DNA of 64,000 nt, from assembly GCA_037893245.1 (NCBI GenBank), contig JBAIAA010000604.1, forward strand, positions 868,001 through 932,000. The letters are read 5' to 3'. This DNA is from Crossaster papposus. Taxonomy: Eukaryota; Echinodermata; Asteroidea; Velatida; Solasteridae. Each line of letters begins with the position of its first letter. Within the stretch, counting starts at the first letter, position 1. Below are positions 1 to 10,979 of this stretch, one piece after another. The notes under the pieces are model-generated. The model was not told where the DNA came from. It was given only the letters and a program-made list of their open reading frames with translations, and did not search any database. A program made the position numbers and the translations under genes.

Positions 1-1563
1 TACCTTGAAAAAAGAGAAGAATATGAGCTTTTATAAATGGGGTTAGGCAGGGAAAGGTATGAGCATGAATGATGGAGTGTCTATGATCAAAATACAAGCA
101 GTTGTACCGGGTTTGGAAAAATAAATAAGACGTAGTTGGCCCATCATTATTTGCAACATTCTGGGGATGGAAAGGGGCAGCCTGACTGCGAAGCAGCAAC
201 TTGAGGTTCCAATTTCATTCAAACACCCCTGTCAGCGTAGGAGCTGCTGTGCGTGTGTGTCTGTACGTACACACAATAATACAATATAATGTTATAAACC
301 ATTCGGCTGTGCAATCAACTGCAAGTAAGAAGCACTACTATTTTAGCCAGTGAATGCAAAGCAGTACTTTGCGACGCACGACATTCTTTTGTGAAACATC
401 ACTGATTATGCAACGCAGGCCCGCGCTACTGTGAATGGGTAGTTTTTGCATGAATTTGCATGAAAATGTCATGGCTCATTTTAGCAGATTTGCAAAGACT
501 AATGTGAATCATGGTGTTAATTTGAACTCTTTCTGTTCTGATTCACAGCACATGCATGCTAAGTGGCCGTGGTATGGGTGATAGGGTGTGGTCTTGTGAG
601 CAGACTTGCCCAGGTAAGTAAATTGTCATGACATGTAAACCTTCTATTATGAGGGATAAGAAGAAAAAAAGAAAGAAATTGCATCATGTTTTGTAAAGGG
701 AAAGGAGAAAAAAAAGAAGGAAAATAAACAAACCAAATAACGAATATGTGCAACAGCCGCATCATTGTGTATTTGCCTAGTTTAATTGGATTGACGACAA
801 GGGCCCACGCCGTAATTGGCTTCGTTCTACGGACTCACTAAAGTCGAATTTAGTAGATGAGTGGTACAACCCCTAACAAAAGGCTAGTTACACCTCTGGC
901 CACCGACGTACAGCGCCCCCAGTGTCACACAGTTTTTTCACCCTCCCCCCCCCCCCCCTTCCCCCCTTCCATCGTGGACCCCCATTGTCCTCCCGTTATC
1001 CCTCTTTTGTTTGTAAACTAACTTTTTCGGAAGACCTCCATGGGATTTGTACACGATTTGGAATCGTGAACCTTCTGTCAATCGTGGACACATTGTTTGC
1101 CCCAACATTCTTTTGTCCGACGTACACGAGTGCCGGTGTTTACACAGTCACCCTCACTGGTTATCCACGAACCCTCATTCGCCGACACAGATTTACACCT
1201 CTGCTTGGCGACGTCAGATCAGTTTTACAACTCTCTCGTCCGCAAATGTAGGCCAGTCGGCTTCTGCTAAACTTACTTCTTCTCTCTAACCCCTACACGC
1301 AGTTTATAATTACGGCCCAGCTATGGGTAAAGCGGTTGCAGTGACCAGAAAATGCCTCAGACCACAGCTAGACCAAATGCCCGTTACATCTGGGATTTAC
1401 TTTTTAATGACCTCTGCTTTAGCGCATGATCCAGATTTGAGTCTTTTACCGAGAAGTTCCCGGATGTCAAATTTGGTGGTGGTACAAGAAGAACAACAAC
1501 AACAACGTTAAGCTCTTATAATTAACGGAGACTTTGGTTTCTTTCTCTCTCTCTCATTTAAAG
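1..1563. other. 5' flank of the WAP/VWC/SEA gene, no exon recognised
   Basis: No exon could be supported here. The stretch is AT-rich with a poly-C run near 945-960 and one small dispersed repeat at about 970-1138, annotated separately. The first recognisable exon downstream (1564) enters in the middle of a codon, so at least one coding exon, presumably with the signal peptide, lies in this stretch unrecognised or before the window. Confidence 0.5.
970..1138 (-). repeat. MITE family A, diverged copy
   Basis: This matches, in reverse orientation, two better copies at 40257-40423 and 63800-63977. The shared landmarks are atcgtggac near one end, a CTCTTTTGTTTGTA block, a TTTGTACACG block and TTCTTTTGTCCGACG near the other end. 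The 40257 copy begins CCGGCAATCGTGG and ends with the reverse complement, so it is a roughly 165-bp element with terminal inverted repeats and no coding capacity. Confidence 0.65.
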
Positions 1564-1713
1564 TTTGTCCTGCAAATGTGGTATCAAGTATCTGCACCGC
1601 AGACAGATGCGAAGCTCAAGAACGCTGCAGGCATCCAAACGCTACTTGCGTCGTGCTTGAGTGTGACACCTGTGAACATGCATTTATGCTAGATGGGAAT
1701 CTTGTCAACTGCA
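1564..1713 (+). CDS. Exon: Cys-rich repeat 1
   Basis: The acceptor follows a CT-rich tract ending in AAG and the donor is GTAAGA. The exon enters with two bases completing a codon and leaves in phase 1. Cysteines follow C-x8-C-x4-C-x5-C-x6-C-x4-C-x2-C-x12-C, nearly identical in spacing to the exon at 3535-3690. One N-glycosylation sequon (NAT) is present. I do not know a family name for this repeat. Confidence 0.75.
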
Positions 1714-4700
1714 GTAAGAAAACATCTACAGTTAAAAACCAACAGTCGTTGTCAATAATGGAATATTCATAAATACCTGAGACAGTTCAGCCATTCATAT
1801 TGGCCAAAAGCCCGTCACGTGGCCGTTATACACCGGTATTAAACGGATGATAAAGGCACGGTTTGGCTGGTCTTAAACGATTTTCCAATGTCACATACAA
1901 TTTGGACTCCTATGACATCCAGTGCCTTTTACCGTTTTAGCTATATGGTTTAATGGGTTGAATGTTCATAATCCTCACATGACTAGTATAAGGCATGCAC
2001 AATACTACTAGGGGTCAGTAGTTCATGGTCCTAAATTAAAGGGACAATACATGTAGATCATTTTGTCAGTTGTACATTGTTATCGTTTGAAGCAGCAAAA
2101 GTGCTAAAAATATTAAGAAAGGTGTTTGGCAACTAACCTTGTAAAGTTGCAGCTCTGTGAATGACGCATATTCCGAGAAAACAGTAATTCTAAGACTTTG
2201 ATTTCAATTCAAAATTTGTCTACTCACAGTTTGAATTGCGACCACAATCTGCCTTCAATAATAAAGTAAAATTGTTAAACAACATCTGTAGACAGTTAAA
2301 TATTTTTACTTAGTTTGAATGTTGGACCGAAAAGTTTAGATTTTTGACTAAAAGGTATTTATGAATGGGAATACAAGTGTGTATAGGTCGGTATTAAACA
2401 GTATTTTAAAAACCGAGTCGAGGGTCTTTGTCAGCCCCCAGACTCCAAAACAGTATTAAACATACTGTTTAAAACCGGCCAACCACAATTCTATTCCCTT
2501 AGTTAATGAGGTAAACACAACTTTCATTCTTTTAAATATAGAGATTGGGTTTTGGCCTCTTGTGGAATGGAGACATTACATGTGATACACTCTCCATATT
2601 ATGGGAACGTAACATTATGTTTGCCGCATGTAATTCAAGTGATTAATTCTGTACTCAGAACATTTTTTTAAGAAATCATTTGTTAACACGATGCAGCGGA
2701 GCGAGATGGTGAATGTCCACAGGTGCCGCCAGGATTGGTAAACAACTGCAGGCAGAGGTCTTGCATCACTGACCAGGACTGCCCAGGACGCAAGAAATGT
2801 TGTGAAGTAGATGGGTGCGATGATCGTACATGTCTGGTCCCCCGCCCAGTAGGTAATTGTACTGCAATTTTCTTGTTTTTTCTTCATTTTAAAACCACTA
2901 AAACACACCTTTCAACTGAAATAACATAAAAGGTTATCCCCTCTACTTTTGTCTACCTTTTGTGTTACCTCAGAACAAGACGATCTCTGTAAATGTACTG
3001 GTACCCGATTTGCCTTTGCACACATACGATGAAATGTTCATCTTGCAAAAAAACACATTGTCACCACCTTATTAAAGGGGTACAAGGTCCTAGATTTGAA
3101 GGAAAAAAACAGTTGTTTATACCTCGTTTATACCTCAGTGTACGATATACAATGTACATTGTTGTGTGTGTCCATAAATTACACACAGCAGCAATGTTAA
3201 TGTTGTACATGTCTGCAAAAGGCCAACACTTTATGACTGGAATCCCGACTATACCCTAACAGCTCGAGTTTTGGGGGATCAAAAAGTGACCCCGAAATTC
3301 GTTGTACACAAGAATAACGAAAATATGACCTCTATCTGATTAACATAATTTCGTTCAATTCGCGTTTTGTAACCCAATTGAGCGCTCCCAGGACATAGTG
3401 CCTATCTAATGTGTGCATTAACATAAGGCGCACACCCGAGCGTTAATTATCTTAATAATGACCCGTGACCCTATCAACGTGCACATGCGCAGTTGAAATA
3501 ACTGGCTAATATTCCAATGAAATGGTAATTTCAGTCAGGTGCGATGAGGAGCTGCCAGAGATCTGTGAGTTTGACCCGTGTGAGTATGCAAGCTGTCCGT
3601 CTGAACTCAATGTAACCTGTGCAGCCGACAAGTGTGGACATTGCCGTCCGAAGTTCTTTGACCAGGACCTGGAGGAAGTGAGCTGTACAGGTAGGTAATT
3701 AAAGGGCACTAGGCCATGAAATTCCTCAAAATGTTATGTTTTGAATTGTTTACTTATTCTATTTCAAACATCTGGTTGGAAAGAAACAGAGGATTGACAG
3801 GCTTTCGAGTCACAGTGTTTAATTATACTTTTGTCAATCCTGGCCAGCTGGAATTGGATTGTTTTTGTTTAGTTAAATCTGTTTATTTTGTGAATTGTTT
3901 TTTGTATGTTGCTATTGGCCGAATAAATAATAATAATAATAATAACCTAATGTCTTACTGTTCCCCTTTAAACAAACCGGAAAAAACAGTTGTTCTTATT
4001 GTCTTTTTGATGTGTAGGATACACATTGTGTGCGTCACGCACATGCAGTCGTGAACCACATAACAATCGAGGCTCGATATTGTGTTTTCCTTTATTCCTT
4101 TACTATACCCAATCCCCATTGCTTTGCGCTTGCACCGTCGATCGAGGACCGAATTTTTCCATTCATACCGCCGACCGAGGGGCTTTTGTTTCCTTTGTTC
4201 TCCTTTGTGTCTCGCCCCTCGGTCGTTATGTGGTACCAGAGCATAGCCGAGCACCAATAAACAAATATGGTTTCTTACACGTCTGCAAAAGGCGAACACT
4301 TTACGGCTAGAATCACGACTACACCCAAACAGATCAAGGTGTTGGGGTTGCAAAAGTGGACACCAAAACTCGTTCTACACAAGAATAACACAAACACGCT
4401 CAGTTTTTCAAGGGTGGTTGTGTGAATGTTTATATCCTAGTTTTAAATGGTTTTTTTTCAGATGAACAACATTTCGTTCAAAACAAAACATAAGAGATAT
4501 AGTAAAAAAACTTTGACCACATCTCATGGACAGCGTTTACTATTGGCCCGACGACGTGGAAGGTCTTTAACTTCCTCAATAAACAATAGATCTCATCAAT
4601 ATTCCCAAACCATGAAAACTAGTTTTAATAATAATAATAATGCGTATTACCTCCAAATAGGCACTTGGGGAGACAATCCCATAGAGATGTACACAAACTT

Positions 4701-7700
4701 AAAACAGTCCTAACTTGTTTTACCCTAACCCTTTTCTCTAAGATCTTCGAAATTTATGCTATTTAGACCAATTTAGACCAATTTAGACCTGTTCATCGAG
4801 CCCTTTTAAACATTCTAAATACCATATTATCTCCCTGGGCGTATAGCTCGATGCCGCCATTTCGGAGCAAAGCAGCAAAATTATTCACAATAACCATCTC
4901 TGCCTGGGTGGAGAAAAGTAAAGAGTTCAAAGTACCGTGCTCAAGGGTACACGCACACAACCCCCGGCTTGACTCGACATGCAAAATTCCCTGCAGACTA
5001 TGAATTCAATGCTCTAGACCACGGCACTCTATTATTGTGTTGCTAATTATTATTTTAGACCGTTGAATTTAGCACAGGCCTAACACTTAACTTTTTTTCG
5101 TCTCTCTTCAAGGCAACAAGGTCTGCAATGGGATGGATGACGATGATGAACAGTATGAAACTGGATCAGTTGTGGACGCCTCAGACGGCTGCAACCAGTG
5201 GTAAATAATCATTTTTATCTCATTGTGGGCTACCAAAAAACGTTAAATTTGAGGGGGGAAAAGATTGTTGTTATGTACCTGTTTGTTACCATTTGCTTTA
5301 TGTTAACCATGATTAATAGCTATCTGCCTATATGGACGATGTTTCCTCTGTTTACATATGTATTCAAATGTCCCGGCGGTAGGCACACGCATTATGTTTG
5401 CATACAATTTGGTTAAGGATGTCGTCGCAGGTCATTATTGAATACAGGATGTATACAGAAGAAGACACGTCGTGTATGCGCGTGCTTAGTCTGCATAAAG
5501 CAAATGTTGAATGTTTAACACTGTTTTACCTCTCAGTTTGACGATAATATGGGTTTTCCCGTTTATTTAAAAAAATAAATAAAAAAATAACAAACCAACA
5601 CAGTCGTTCAATTTCGTCCGCAACAAAACCCAAAAACAACACGCTTTAACGAAACCAATTAATTTCTAATTTTGGTCACTCTATTTTAACATTACTGGGG
5701 AAATATTTGTCATTACAGATCAAATTTGTCAAAACTGTTGCCGAAATGCAGCATTCAGAGATCCAATTCGTCCTATGTCAATCAATTTCAAACTTATGTT
5801 AAATAGTCTGGTGTGTGATTGACTCAAGCACACATCAGACTATGTATTGAACACTTAAAATACTTTTTAAATAACAAATACTCTGGAACCGATATTTGAA
5901 TGGAGTGACCACATTTTGAAATTGAATGGTAAATGACTAAATTGGTTTGGTAAAAGCACGAGAAAAACATTTCTTAGACGAGACGAAATTAACTTCGAGA
6001 GTTAGTGAATTTGAATAAGAAATGCTTAAAAAATGGAAATAACTCCCGCAAATATCTGCATGTTTGTTTTAATTTACAGTGTATGCACTGGACAGACGAC
6101 TTGGGCTTGTTCCAAAAGGAGGTGTGGTAAGTGTTTGCCATAATAAAGCAAGATATTGGGCAACAGAAACCTCCCTTATTTGTAGGTCATTGTATTAATC
6201 CCGGAATTTCAGGGAATCGCTTAGGATTTCTAGGGGCATGCCTTGGGCGATACTAGTCTGAAGTGGGTATAGTGTGATGACCCTGGAGGGACCACGCAAA
6301 GTCGTCATTATTCGCGACAAATGTCACGACTCTTCCCGAAAGTTATGAATATTGACGTCAATATTCGCGACCAATTTCTTGACTTGCCCCCAAAGTCGTG
6401 AACATTGACGTTAATACGACTGTGGGGGAAAGTCATGAAGTTTGACGCGAATATTTACGTCATTATTTAGCGCGTTCATAAACAGGTCAAAAGAAATAAG
6501 TCCCCCCTGGGAAATGTAGTCTGAAATGTTACAAATTTATTGTGCAATAAAGTTTCACCCAACAGGTTAAGGAGCCTAACTGTTTTCCAGAAAAATGCAC
6601 ATTTCCCAGGGGGGGGGGGGGGGACTAATTAACTTTTGACCTGTTTAGTTTGTGGCGGTCATTGCGCAGACGGAATGTTGGGGTTTCTGAAAAATTCTTT
6701 TTAGGTTTTTAGGTGGGTTGCGATTAGGTAACAATAGTATATAGTGTACAGGTATGGTGGACTAAGAGGGGAGTCTGTTGGTCCCATATCATGCTGGGTA
6801 TAAAATAGGGCGTTCCTTTTGTGTGAGAACCCCAGAAGCAAATCCTTTGCGCTTTATTGTACAGGGGTGAAAAGGCAGAAAATTGTATTTATTCATTTTA
6901 CATTTTACTTAACTGCATCTCCTTTTTTTTTATGCTTATCTTCCATACCGTTGCGTCTGTTATCGTCCAAATAAAAGAGTAAGTGTTTTTCAATATTGTT
7001 TGACCTTCACCGACTTGTATAGGTTTACCTGGGTATTTTAAAACATTGTTCATTCAAATTCACCAACTCGCATTCAATTTTGTCCAAACAAAAATCCAAA
7101 CCAATAGTTATTTACTATTCAATTTCAAAATGTTGGTCACTCTATTTAAACATTGTGGTTTACCCTCGTAGTTTGGAATATTCGACATTACAGATCAAAT
7201 CGATCTAAGCTGTTGCAGAAAGACAGCATTCACAGAATTCGTCTGATATCAATCAATTTCAAACGTATGCCAAGTAAATTAGTAAATTGAGACATGCACG
7301 TATCAGACTAATTTACTTAGCATAAGTTTAAAATTGATTGATATAAGACGATTTTGATCTGTGAATGTTGCCTTTCTTGAACAATTTATAACATGGTAGT
7401 TTCGAAACACACACACCATGTTATGTGTGATTTAGGTTTAAAAGGAAAATCTTCAATGCCAATAAAACCACTACGTTTGTTTCATGCATGTACATGCATA
7501 TTGTGCATATATAATTTTCTCTTGTGGTGTTTTGTTATTCTTTGCATGCAGTAAGGTGACCCAAGTTTCCATGGTTTTGAATGCAACATTCGACCGCATA
7601 ATGAAGAAAAAGGACATGTTTATTGGGTACGTGACTTATTAAAGAATTCATTTGGACACAGAAATAACATTAATGGATCTGTATGGATCTAACTTAACAA

Positions 7701-10065
7701 CATATTAGTATAGGTTTTACCGCACATTTTAACATTTTGTTAATTTAAATTCCTAAACGGTTAACTTCAATTTCGTCCCAAATGTAGTCATTGGTCATTC
7801 CAAGTGATCAAAGGTCAACCAGTTTCAATTTTGTTCCATTCAATGTCGCCATCAGATGTCAATCGAATTTGTCTCGCCTTTTATACATAATGCAATGATT
7901 GAATTCGTCTGTGTTCAATCGATTTCAAGATTTTTTCGCTCAAATTCGTCACACGCTGGCACAGCTATACACACAGAGGTATTCGGAAAAGATATAATTT
8001 TGCAAACTAATATACCTGATTAAATGCTTATTTAAGGGTGTAGACCTACGTTATACAATAAAACTATTTGTAAATGTGTTTAAAGTAGAAATGGAAAGAT
8101 GAAAACGTTAAAATACCAAAGATAGCATATAATCATGTGACAAATCTAGTCTTAAAATCTATATCTGTGGTTCATGTGCTGGAGGAAAGATCAAAACACG
8201 CGCACCAAACTGATGTTTGAATATAATACATGTACCTCGAAAATAATCTCCAAAAAGGAAGGTTATTCGGGAGCCTGCATGCTTCTATACCTTCTTTTTT
8301 TCTCTGAACGTGAATTGTAATAATGCAAGCAAGTTTTCCGAAAATATTTGAAAATTGCCCTGCGACGTTTATGATCGCATGCCGTTGGACTTGGTGTCTT
8401 TATACTTTCAGAGATCTCCCCGAAGAGCTTATTTCGAAATAATTATCAACAAATTCTAACAGGAATTGATTGTATAGTTTAGCAAAATTGCTGGTTCTGC
8501 CGGGGTTGGCTTAAAGTTTTACTGATTTATAGGTATGCAGAAAGTTCTAATAAATTTGCTATCCGAAACGGAAGGTTGCACTACATGCGCCTTCTCTGCG
8601 CACATTGAGTTAGGTCACGTGCTGGATGAAAGATACAATTCGCCTACTTTACGTTAGTTGTTTGCGCGTTCAAGAGAGACCACAAACATGTCCAGTTTTC
8701 GCATCGTGAATGGGCGCGTATCCACGCACTGCCGATCTAGTCTTTTTATTATAATTGCACCACATCTTGCAGTACGCATCTCGCGCATGCCATTCTTTTC
8801 ATGCCATTCTTCAGTTAAAACCCCAGAAATGTGGAAAAGAGAAGGTGTTTACTAATATATGCCCAACCATCTACTACCATTTTCGTTTAGAAAAAAATAC
8901 AAATGGAAACAATGTCAACCTAAAATGTTGTAATTATTATTACTTTATTTTTTTAAAGAAAACTGAAGAAGTTCCTGTCGATGAGGTTTGGCCTTCGAGC
9001 AAATGGCATGAGGGATTTCAAGGTTGGCTGTGATTTATATATATATATATATAAAAGACCTATATATTTATCTTTTTTTAAATCTGGGAAATAGTAACAA
9101 TTCCTGAAGTTGCATTGAACCTTGGCCATCAACAGTAGCTATACCGAATTTACATAAGGACTTTCCAAAAATAAACTGTAACCCCCCCCCGCCCCCATCC
9201 CGACGCCCCCCCCCCCCCTTCCCCCCCCCTTCCCCTCCCCCCCCCCCCCCTTCCCCTCCCCCCCCCCCCCCCCCGACCGACACCCCCCCCAAAAAAAAAA
9301 AAAAACACGTGTCACCTGAAGTACCTCAGACTGAATGGGTTGTTTTGGTTTACTTTGTTTTGTCAATTTTAACAGCTGCGTAGGGGAAGTGTTGTTGTGG
9401 ACTTCAAGGTGTCAAGGGACGAAACCACTGATGTCAATATCGATGAGGCTGTTGACAGGATGCAAACTGAGGCAAGTCGCTCACTCCATGGCTCTCGAAG
9501 TGCTAATTAGTCAAGGATTCGTCGACAATTATTGTGCACTATAGTAGAGGAAAAAACACAATGGGTGTATGAAAAATCTAATTAAAATTGGCTAATTCTA
9601 GACATTATAGGGGTTGGGATAATGTATTGTTTCTCAGACACCGAGTGCAACACTGCAAGAACGTTCGTTTATCAAGGGCGAGTTATAAAAAATAAGCAAG
9701 TGTCATTTTCGTCACTTCATTTTTGTCTTCAAAGGAGCAATCTGCGATGGACCTATAGCCTAATATCTTTCTCATGACATAGGATGACAGTGTGCCACAT
9801 TCCATGCTTGTATGGGTGTATGGAACTTTGTTTTTCACCAATAATGTAGGAGATGAATAGTAACCATCTCAATTAATATTTCTCTCAGGTGTCTAGTGGC
9901 AGCTTCAGCTTTGAGTTTGAGGGTGAAGAATTGATGGCCGAGGTAGATTCCTTCAAGTCCGAACCCTACGTGGGTATACCAGACAAGGCGGCCCTGGCTG
10001 GACCTGCGTACAGTGTCATCGTAGTCATGGCCGGCATAGTGATCATGACCGTGCCATCTCTGTAA
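1564..10065 (+). CDS. Multi-exon surface protein: Cys-rich repeat, WAP, Cys-rich repeat, VWC-like, SEA, hydrophobic tail
   Basis: Exons read with matching phases: 1564-1713, 2697-2852, 3535-3690, 5113-5200, 6080-6126, then 7552-7626, 8959-9022, 9376-9471, 9889-10065 (stop TAA). Seen in order: an 8-cysteine repeat; a complete 8-cysteine WAP domain; a second copy of the first repeat; a VWC-like module; a SEA domain with GSVVV; and a C-terminal hydrophobic stretch with almost no tail, like a GPI signal. WAP domains are typically protease inhibitors or antimicrobial; SEA domains occur in extracellular, often mucin-like or shed proteins. The 5' end is missing. Exon 6080-6126 ends in phase 1 while 7552 needs phase 2, so one small exon between them is unidentified. 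Intron 9472-9888 has a GC donor. The role as a secreted or anchored defence or matrix protein is inference. Confidence 0.8.
2697..2852 (+). CDS. Exon: WAP (four-disulfide core) domain
   Basis: The exon encodes ECPQVPPGLVNNC, then SCITDQDCPGRKKCC, then GCDDRTCLVP. All eight WAP cysteines, the central DxDCPGxxKCC core and the final C-x2-P are present. The donor at 2853 (GTAATT) gives phase 1, matching the phase-2 entry at 3535. Joining 1713 to 2697 restores NC-T-E-R-D-G-E-C without a stop. Confidence 0.9.
3205..3330 (+). repeat. Dispersed repeat family D, partial copy in intron
   Basis: This shares blocks with 4281-4440 and with the reverse strand of about 55400-55580: TGCAAAAGG(C)(C/G)AACACTTTA, GACTA(C/T)ACCC..ACAG, and TCGTT(G/C)TACACAAGAATAAC. 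No coding capacity is visible. It is an interspersed non-autonomous element within the WAP/SEA gene. Confidence 0.6.
3535..3690 (+). CDS. Exon: Cys-rich repeat 2
   Basis: Cysteine spacing is C-x7-C-x4-C-x4-C-x7-C-x4-C-x2-C-x13-C, the same plan as repeat 1 upstream of the WAP domain. It contains an NVT sequon. Acceptor TTTCAG and donor GTAGGT are good, and phases fit both neighbours. The WAP domain is therefore sandwiched between two copies of one exon-sized module, implying exon duplication. Confidence 0.85.
4054..4235 (+). repeat. MITE family B copy in intron
   Basis: The left end reads ACCACATAACAATCGAGGC and the right end GCCCCTCGGTCGTTATGTGGT, which are near-perfect inverted repeats. The interior carries TTCCTTTATTCCTTTACTA. 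Related copies are at about 37765-37916 and 40064-40237. A second repeat, of family D, follows at 4281-4440. Confidence 0.75.
5113..5200 (+). CDS. Exon: VWC-like module, first half
   Basis: The reading is V-C-N-G-M-D-D-D-D-E-Q-Y-E-T-G-S, then D-G-C-N-Q. The C...Y..G....C spacing and the continuation in the next exon are typical of von Willebrand factor C-like modules, which bind growth factors or mediate protein interactions. It enters in phase 1 and leaves in phase 2 after TG. The acidic run is DDDDE. Confidence 0.75.
5540..6015 (+). repeat. Palindromic MITE family E copy
   Basis: This is an imperfect palindrome. The left half runs TTCAATTTCGTCCG ... TTTGGTCACTCTATTTTAACATT ... and the mirror is rebuilt around AGTCTGGTGTGTGATTGACTCAAGCACACATCAGACT at about 5806-5842. 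Family members lie at about 7000-7400, 48715-50360 (interrupted), 52845-53330 and 57890-58050. Confidence 0.65.
6080..6126 (+). CDS. Exon: VWC-like module, second half
   Basis: Joined to 5200 it reads C-V-C-T-G-Q-T-T-W-A-C-S-K-R-R-C, the CxC...WxC....C core of VWC modules. The donor is a consensus GTAAGT and leaves phase 1. The next confident exon (7552) needs phase 2, so the splice partner is uncertain and the module may be completed by an unseen exon. Confidence 0.75.
6272..6480 (+). repeat. Partial copy of the gacgtcaatattcgcgac element
   Basis: It begins CCCTGGAGGGACCACGC and contains repeated words such as GACGTCAATATTCGCGAC and CCCAAAGTCGTGAA. A longer, palindromic relative lies at 29088-29810. 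No ORF. Confidence 0.65.
6483..6650. repeat. Foldback element with poly-G arm
   Basis: AACAGGTCAAAAGAAATAAG followed by TCCCCCCTGGGAAATG at about 6483-6518 is repeated inverted as CATTTCCCAGGGGGG ... TTTTGACCTGTTT at about 6600-6650. The arms are about 35 bases and the loop holds nothing recognisable. Confidence 0.7.
7000..7400 (+). repeat. Palindromic MITE family E copy
   Basis: It starts near TATAGGTTTACCTGGGTATTTTA, the family terminus also seen at 48713 and, reversed, at about 58040. The centre is palindromic around AGTAAATTGAGACATGCACGTATCAGACTAATTTACT. It lies in the intron just before the first SEA exon and may hide the missing exon. Confidence 0.65.
7552..9471 (+). CDS. Three exons of a SEA domain with autocleavage motif
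   Basis: Exons 7552-7626, 8959-9022 and 9376-9471 join in phases 2 and 0. They read VTQVSMVLNATFDRIMKKKD, then LKKFLSMRFGLRANG, then LRRGSVVVDFKVSRDETTD. The pattern (variable start, amphipathic helix, GSVVVDF strand, acidic helix) is the SEA fold. In mucins and related receptors the chain breaks itself between G and S of GSVVV during folding; this site is intact here. An N-glycosylation sequon (NAT) precedes the helix. Confidence 0.85.
7700..8065 (+). repeat. Dispersed repeat family F copy
   Basis: This shares a succession of blocks with about 15605-16230 and 47815-48130: TATAGG(T)TTT..GCACATTTTAACA, ACGGTTAACTTCAAT(T), CCAAGTGATCAAAGGTCAACC, and GTGTTCAATCGATTTCAAGA followed by ACGCTGG(C/T)ACA. 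Non-coding. Confidence 0.65.
9040..9303. repeat. TA microsatellite and long poly-C tract in a SEA intron
   Basis: A short (TA)n run sits at about 9038-9054. From 9182 to 9290 the + strand is almost pure C, interrupted by a few T and G, followed by a run of A. It lies between two SEA exons 354 bases apart. No gene reads through it convincingly; the glycine-rich reverse frames are artefacts of the tract. Confidence 0.85.
9889..10065 (+). CDS. Last coding exon: end of SEA domain and GPI-like hydrophobic tail
   Basis: It begins in phase 0 with VSSGSFSFEFEGEELMAEVD and ends with about 17 hydrophobic residues (SVIVVMAGIVIMTVP) and two more residues before TAA. A hydrophobic segment at the very C-terminus after a small-residue stretch (KAALAGPA) is the layout of a GPI-anchor signal; a bare transmembrane span is the alternative. 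A strong donor (GTACGT) lies 1 base after the stop and an acceptor at about 10480, so a 3'-UTR intron is likely. Confidence 0.8.
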   Translation: MSSGSFSFEFEGEELMAEVDSFKSEPYVGIPDKAALAGPAYSVIVVMAGIVIMTVPSL

Positions 10066-10066
10066 T

Positions 10067-10800
10067 GTACGTATAATTTGGTTTAGGTTTTTACTAAAAA
10101 GGGGCGCTGTTCATATCTCATGGACATTGATCGCGACGGCTTGTTACTTTGTGTATCATTAATGCCATTTTGAAGTCACGACAAACCTTTCATAGATTTG
10201 GCCACATCCAGAGTTGTTGGGTCTTTCGTTAAGGCCTGACTGGTTTTTAAGTGGTGTGTCTTTGTCTGCAAATCCCGTTTTTCATAGGCATAGGGATGAA
10301 GTAACTTCAATATTTGGATTTGTCCTTCATCAGTAAATATATAACTTTAAATTGCACAGTAAATTATGTTAACAGTTAATATGTGGGGGTACGTATGGTA
10401 GCCCATTACCGTGACGGTTTAATGGGATTTTTTCCCTAAATAAATTTTAATTTGGTGCTGTATTCTTTTTTATCTCCAGCAAAGAATAAAGTGGAGAATC
10501 TGGAATTCAACTACTATAACAACGCTGGTTGCTTCCAATAGCGAAACTTACCGGTACAAAGCCTCAATGTAGAATAACGAAGACTGAAAGGAATCAATAC
10601 GGAGGCAAACTCTGAAAACGATTGTTTCATGTTTACAGGAATATATTATTAGCCATTTTTTGTTTTACTTTGCCTCATAGAAAGGCTCTATTATGTTTGT
10701 ATGTATAGTTCTTAAACACAACGCCCACAGATCATCAACAATGTACACTGGAATTTCATCGATTCGTATAATAAACATTATAGCAATGTCGCTTCCCAGG
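10067..10800 (+). other. 3' UTR, probable UTR intron and polyadenylation signal
   Basis: A GTACGT donor at 10067 and an acceptor TTTATCTCCAG ending near 10480 suggest an intron just after the stop. An AATAAA signal lies at 10770-10775. No reading frame is supported between them. The transcript probably ends shortly after 10790. Confidence 0.5.
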
Positions 10801-10888
10801 TTGTATTGTAAAATTAGGCGTGATCTCTGGCCACACAGCATTCTGGTGTTTATGACTTATAACTAGCGCCCTGTTTGAGAATCCGACA

Positions 10889-10965
10889 ACTAAGGGCAGG
10901 ATAGTTGGATGAGCACCAGTCAGGTATTCCGGAGGTCGCAGATTCAAATCCCGCCTTGCCGATTT
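10889..10965 (+). repeat. tRNA-like SINE head
   Basis: A-box-like TAGTTGGATGAGC and B-box-like GCAGATTCAAATCCCGCC are spaced as in a tRNA, with partial acceptor pairing GGCAGG/CCTTGCC. The anticodon arm pairs poorly, so this is read as a tRNA-derived SINE or pseudo-tRNA, not a working tRNA gene. Confidence 0.5.
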
Positions 10966-10979
10966 CTCTGTTCACTGTG

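Noticed and set aside
922..1251. 109-codon + strand reading frame
   Set aside because: It begins in a poly-C run and runs through a diverged MITE A copy.
3955..4353. 132-codon minus-strand and overlapping + strand frames
   Set aside because: Both cover MITE B and repeat D sequence in an intron; the same peptides recur at the other copies.
9068..9366. Glycine-rich reading frames on the minus strand
   Set aside because: They are translations of the poly-C tract at 9182-9290; no start context, splice sites or composition beyond the tract.
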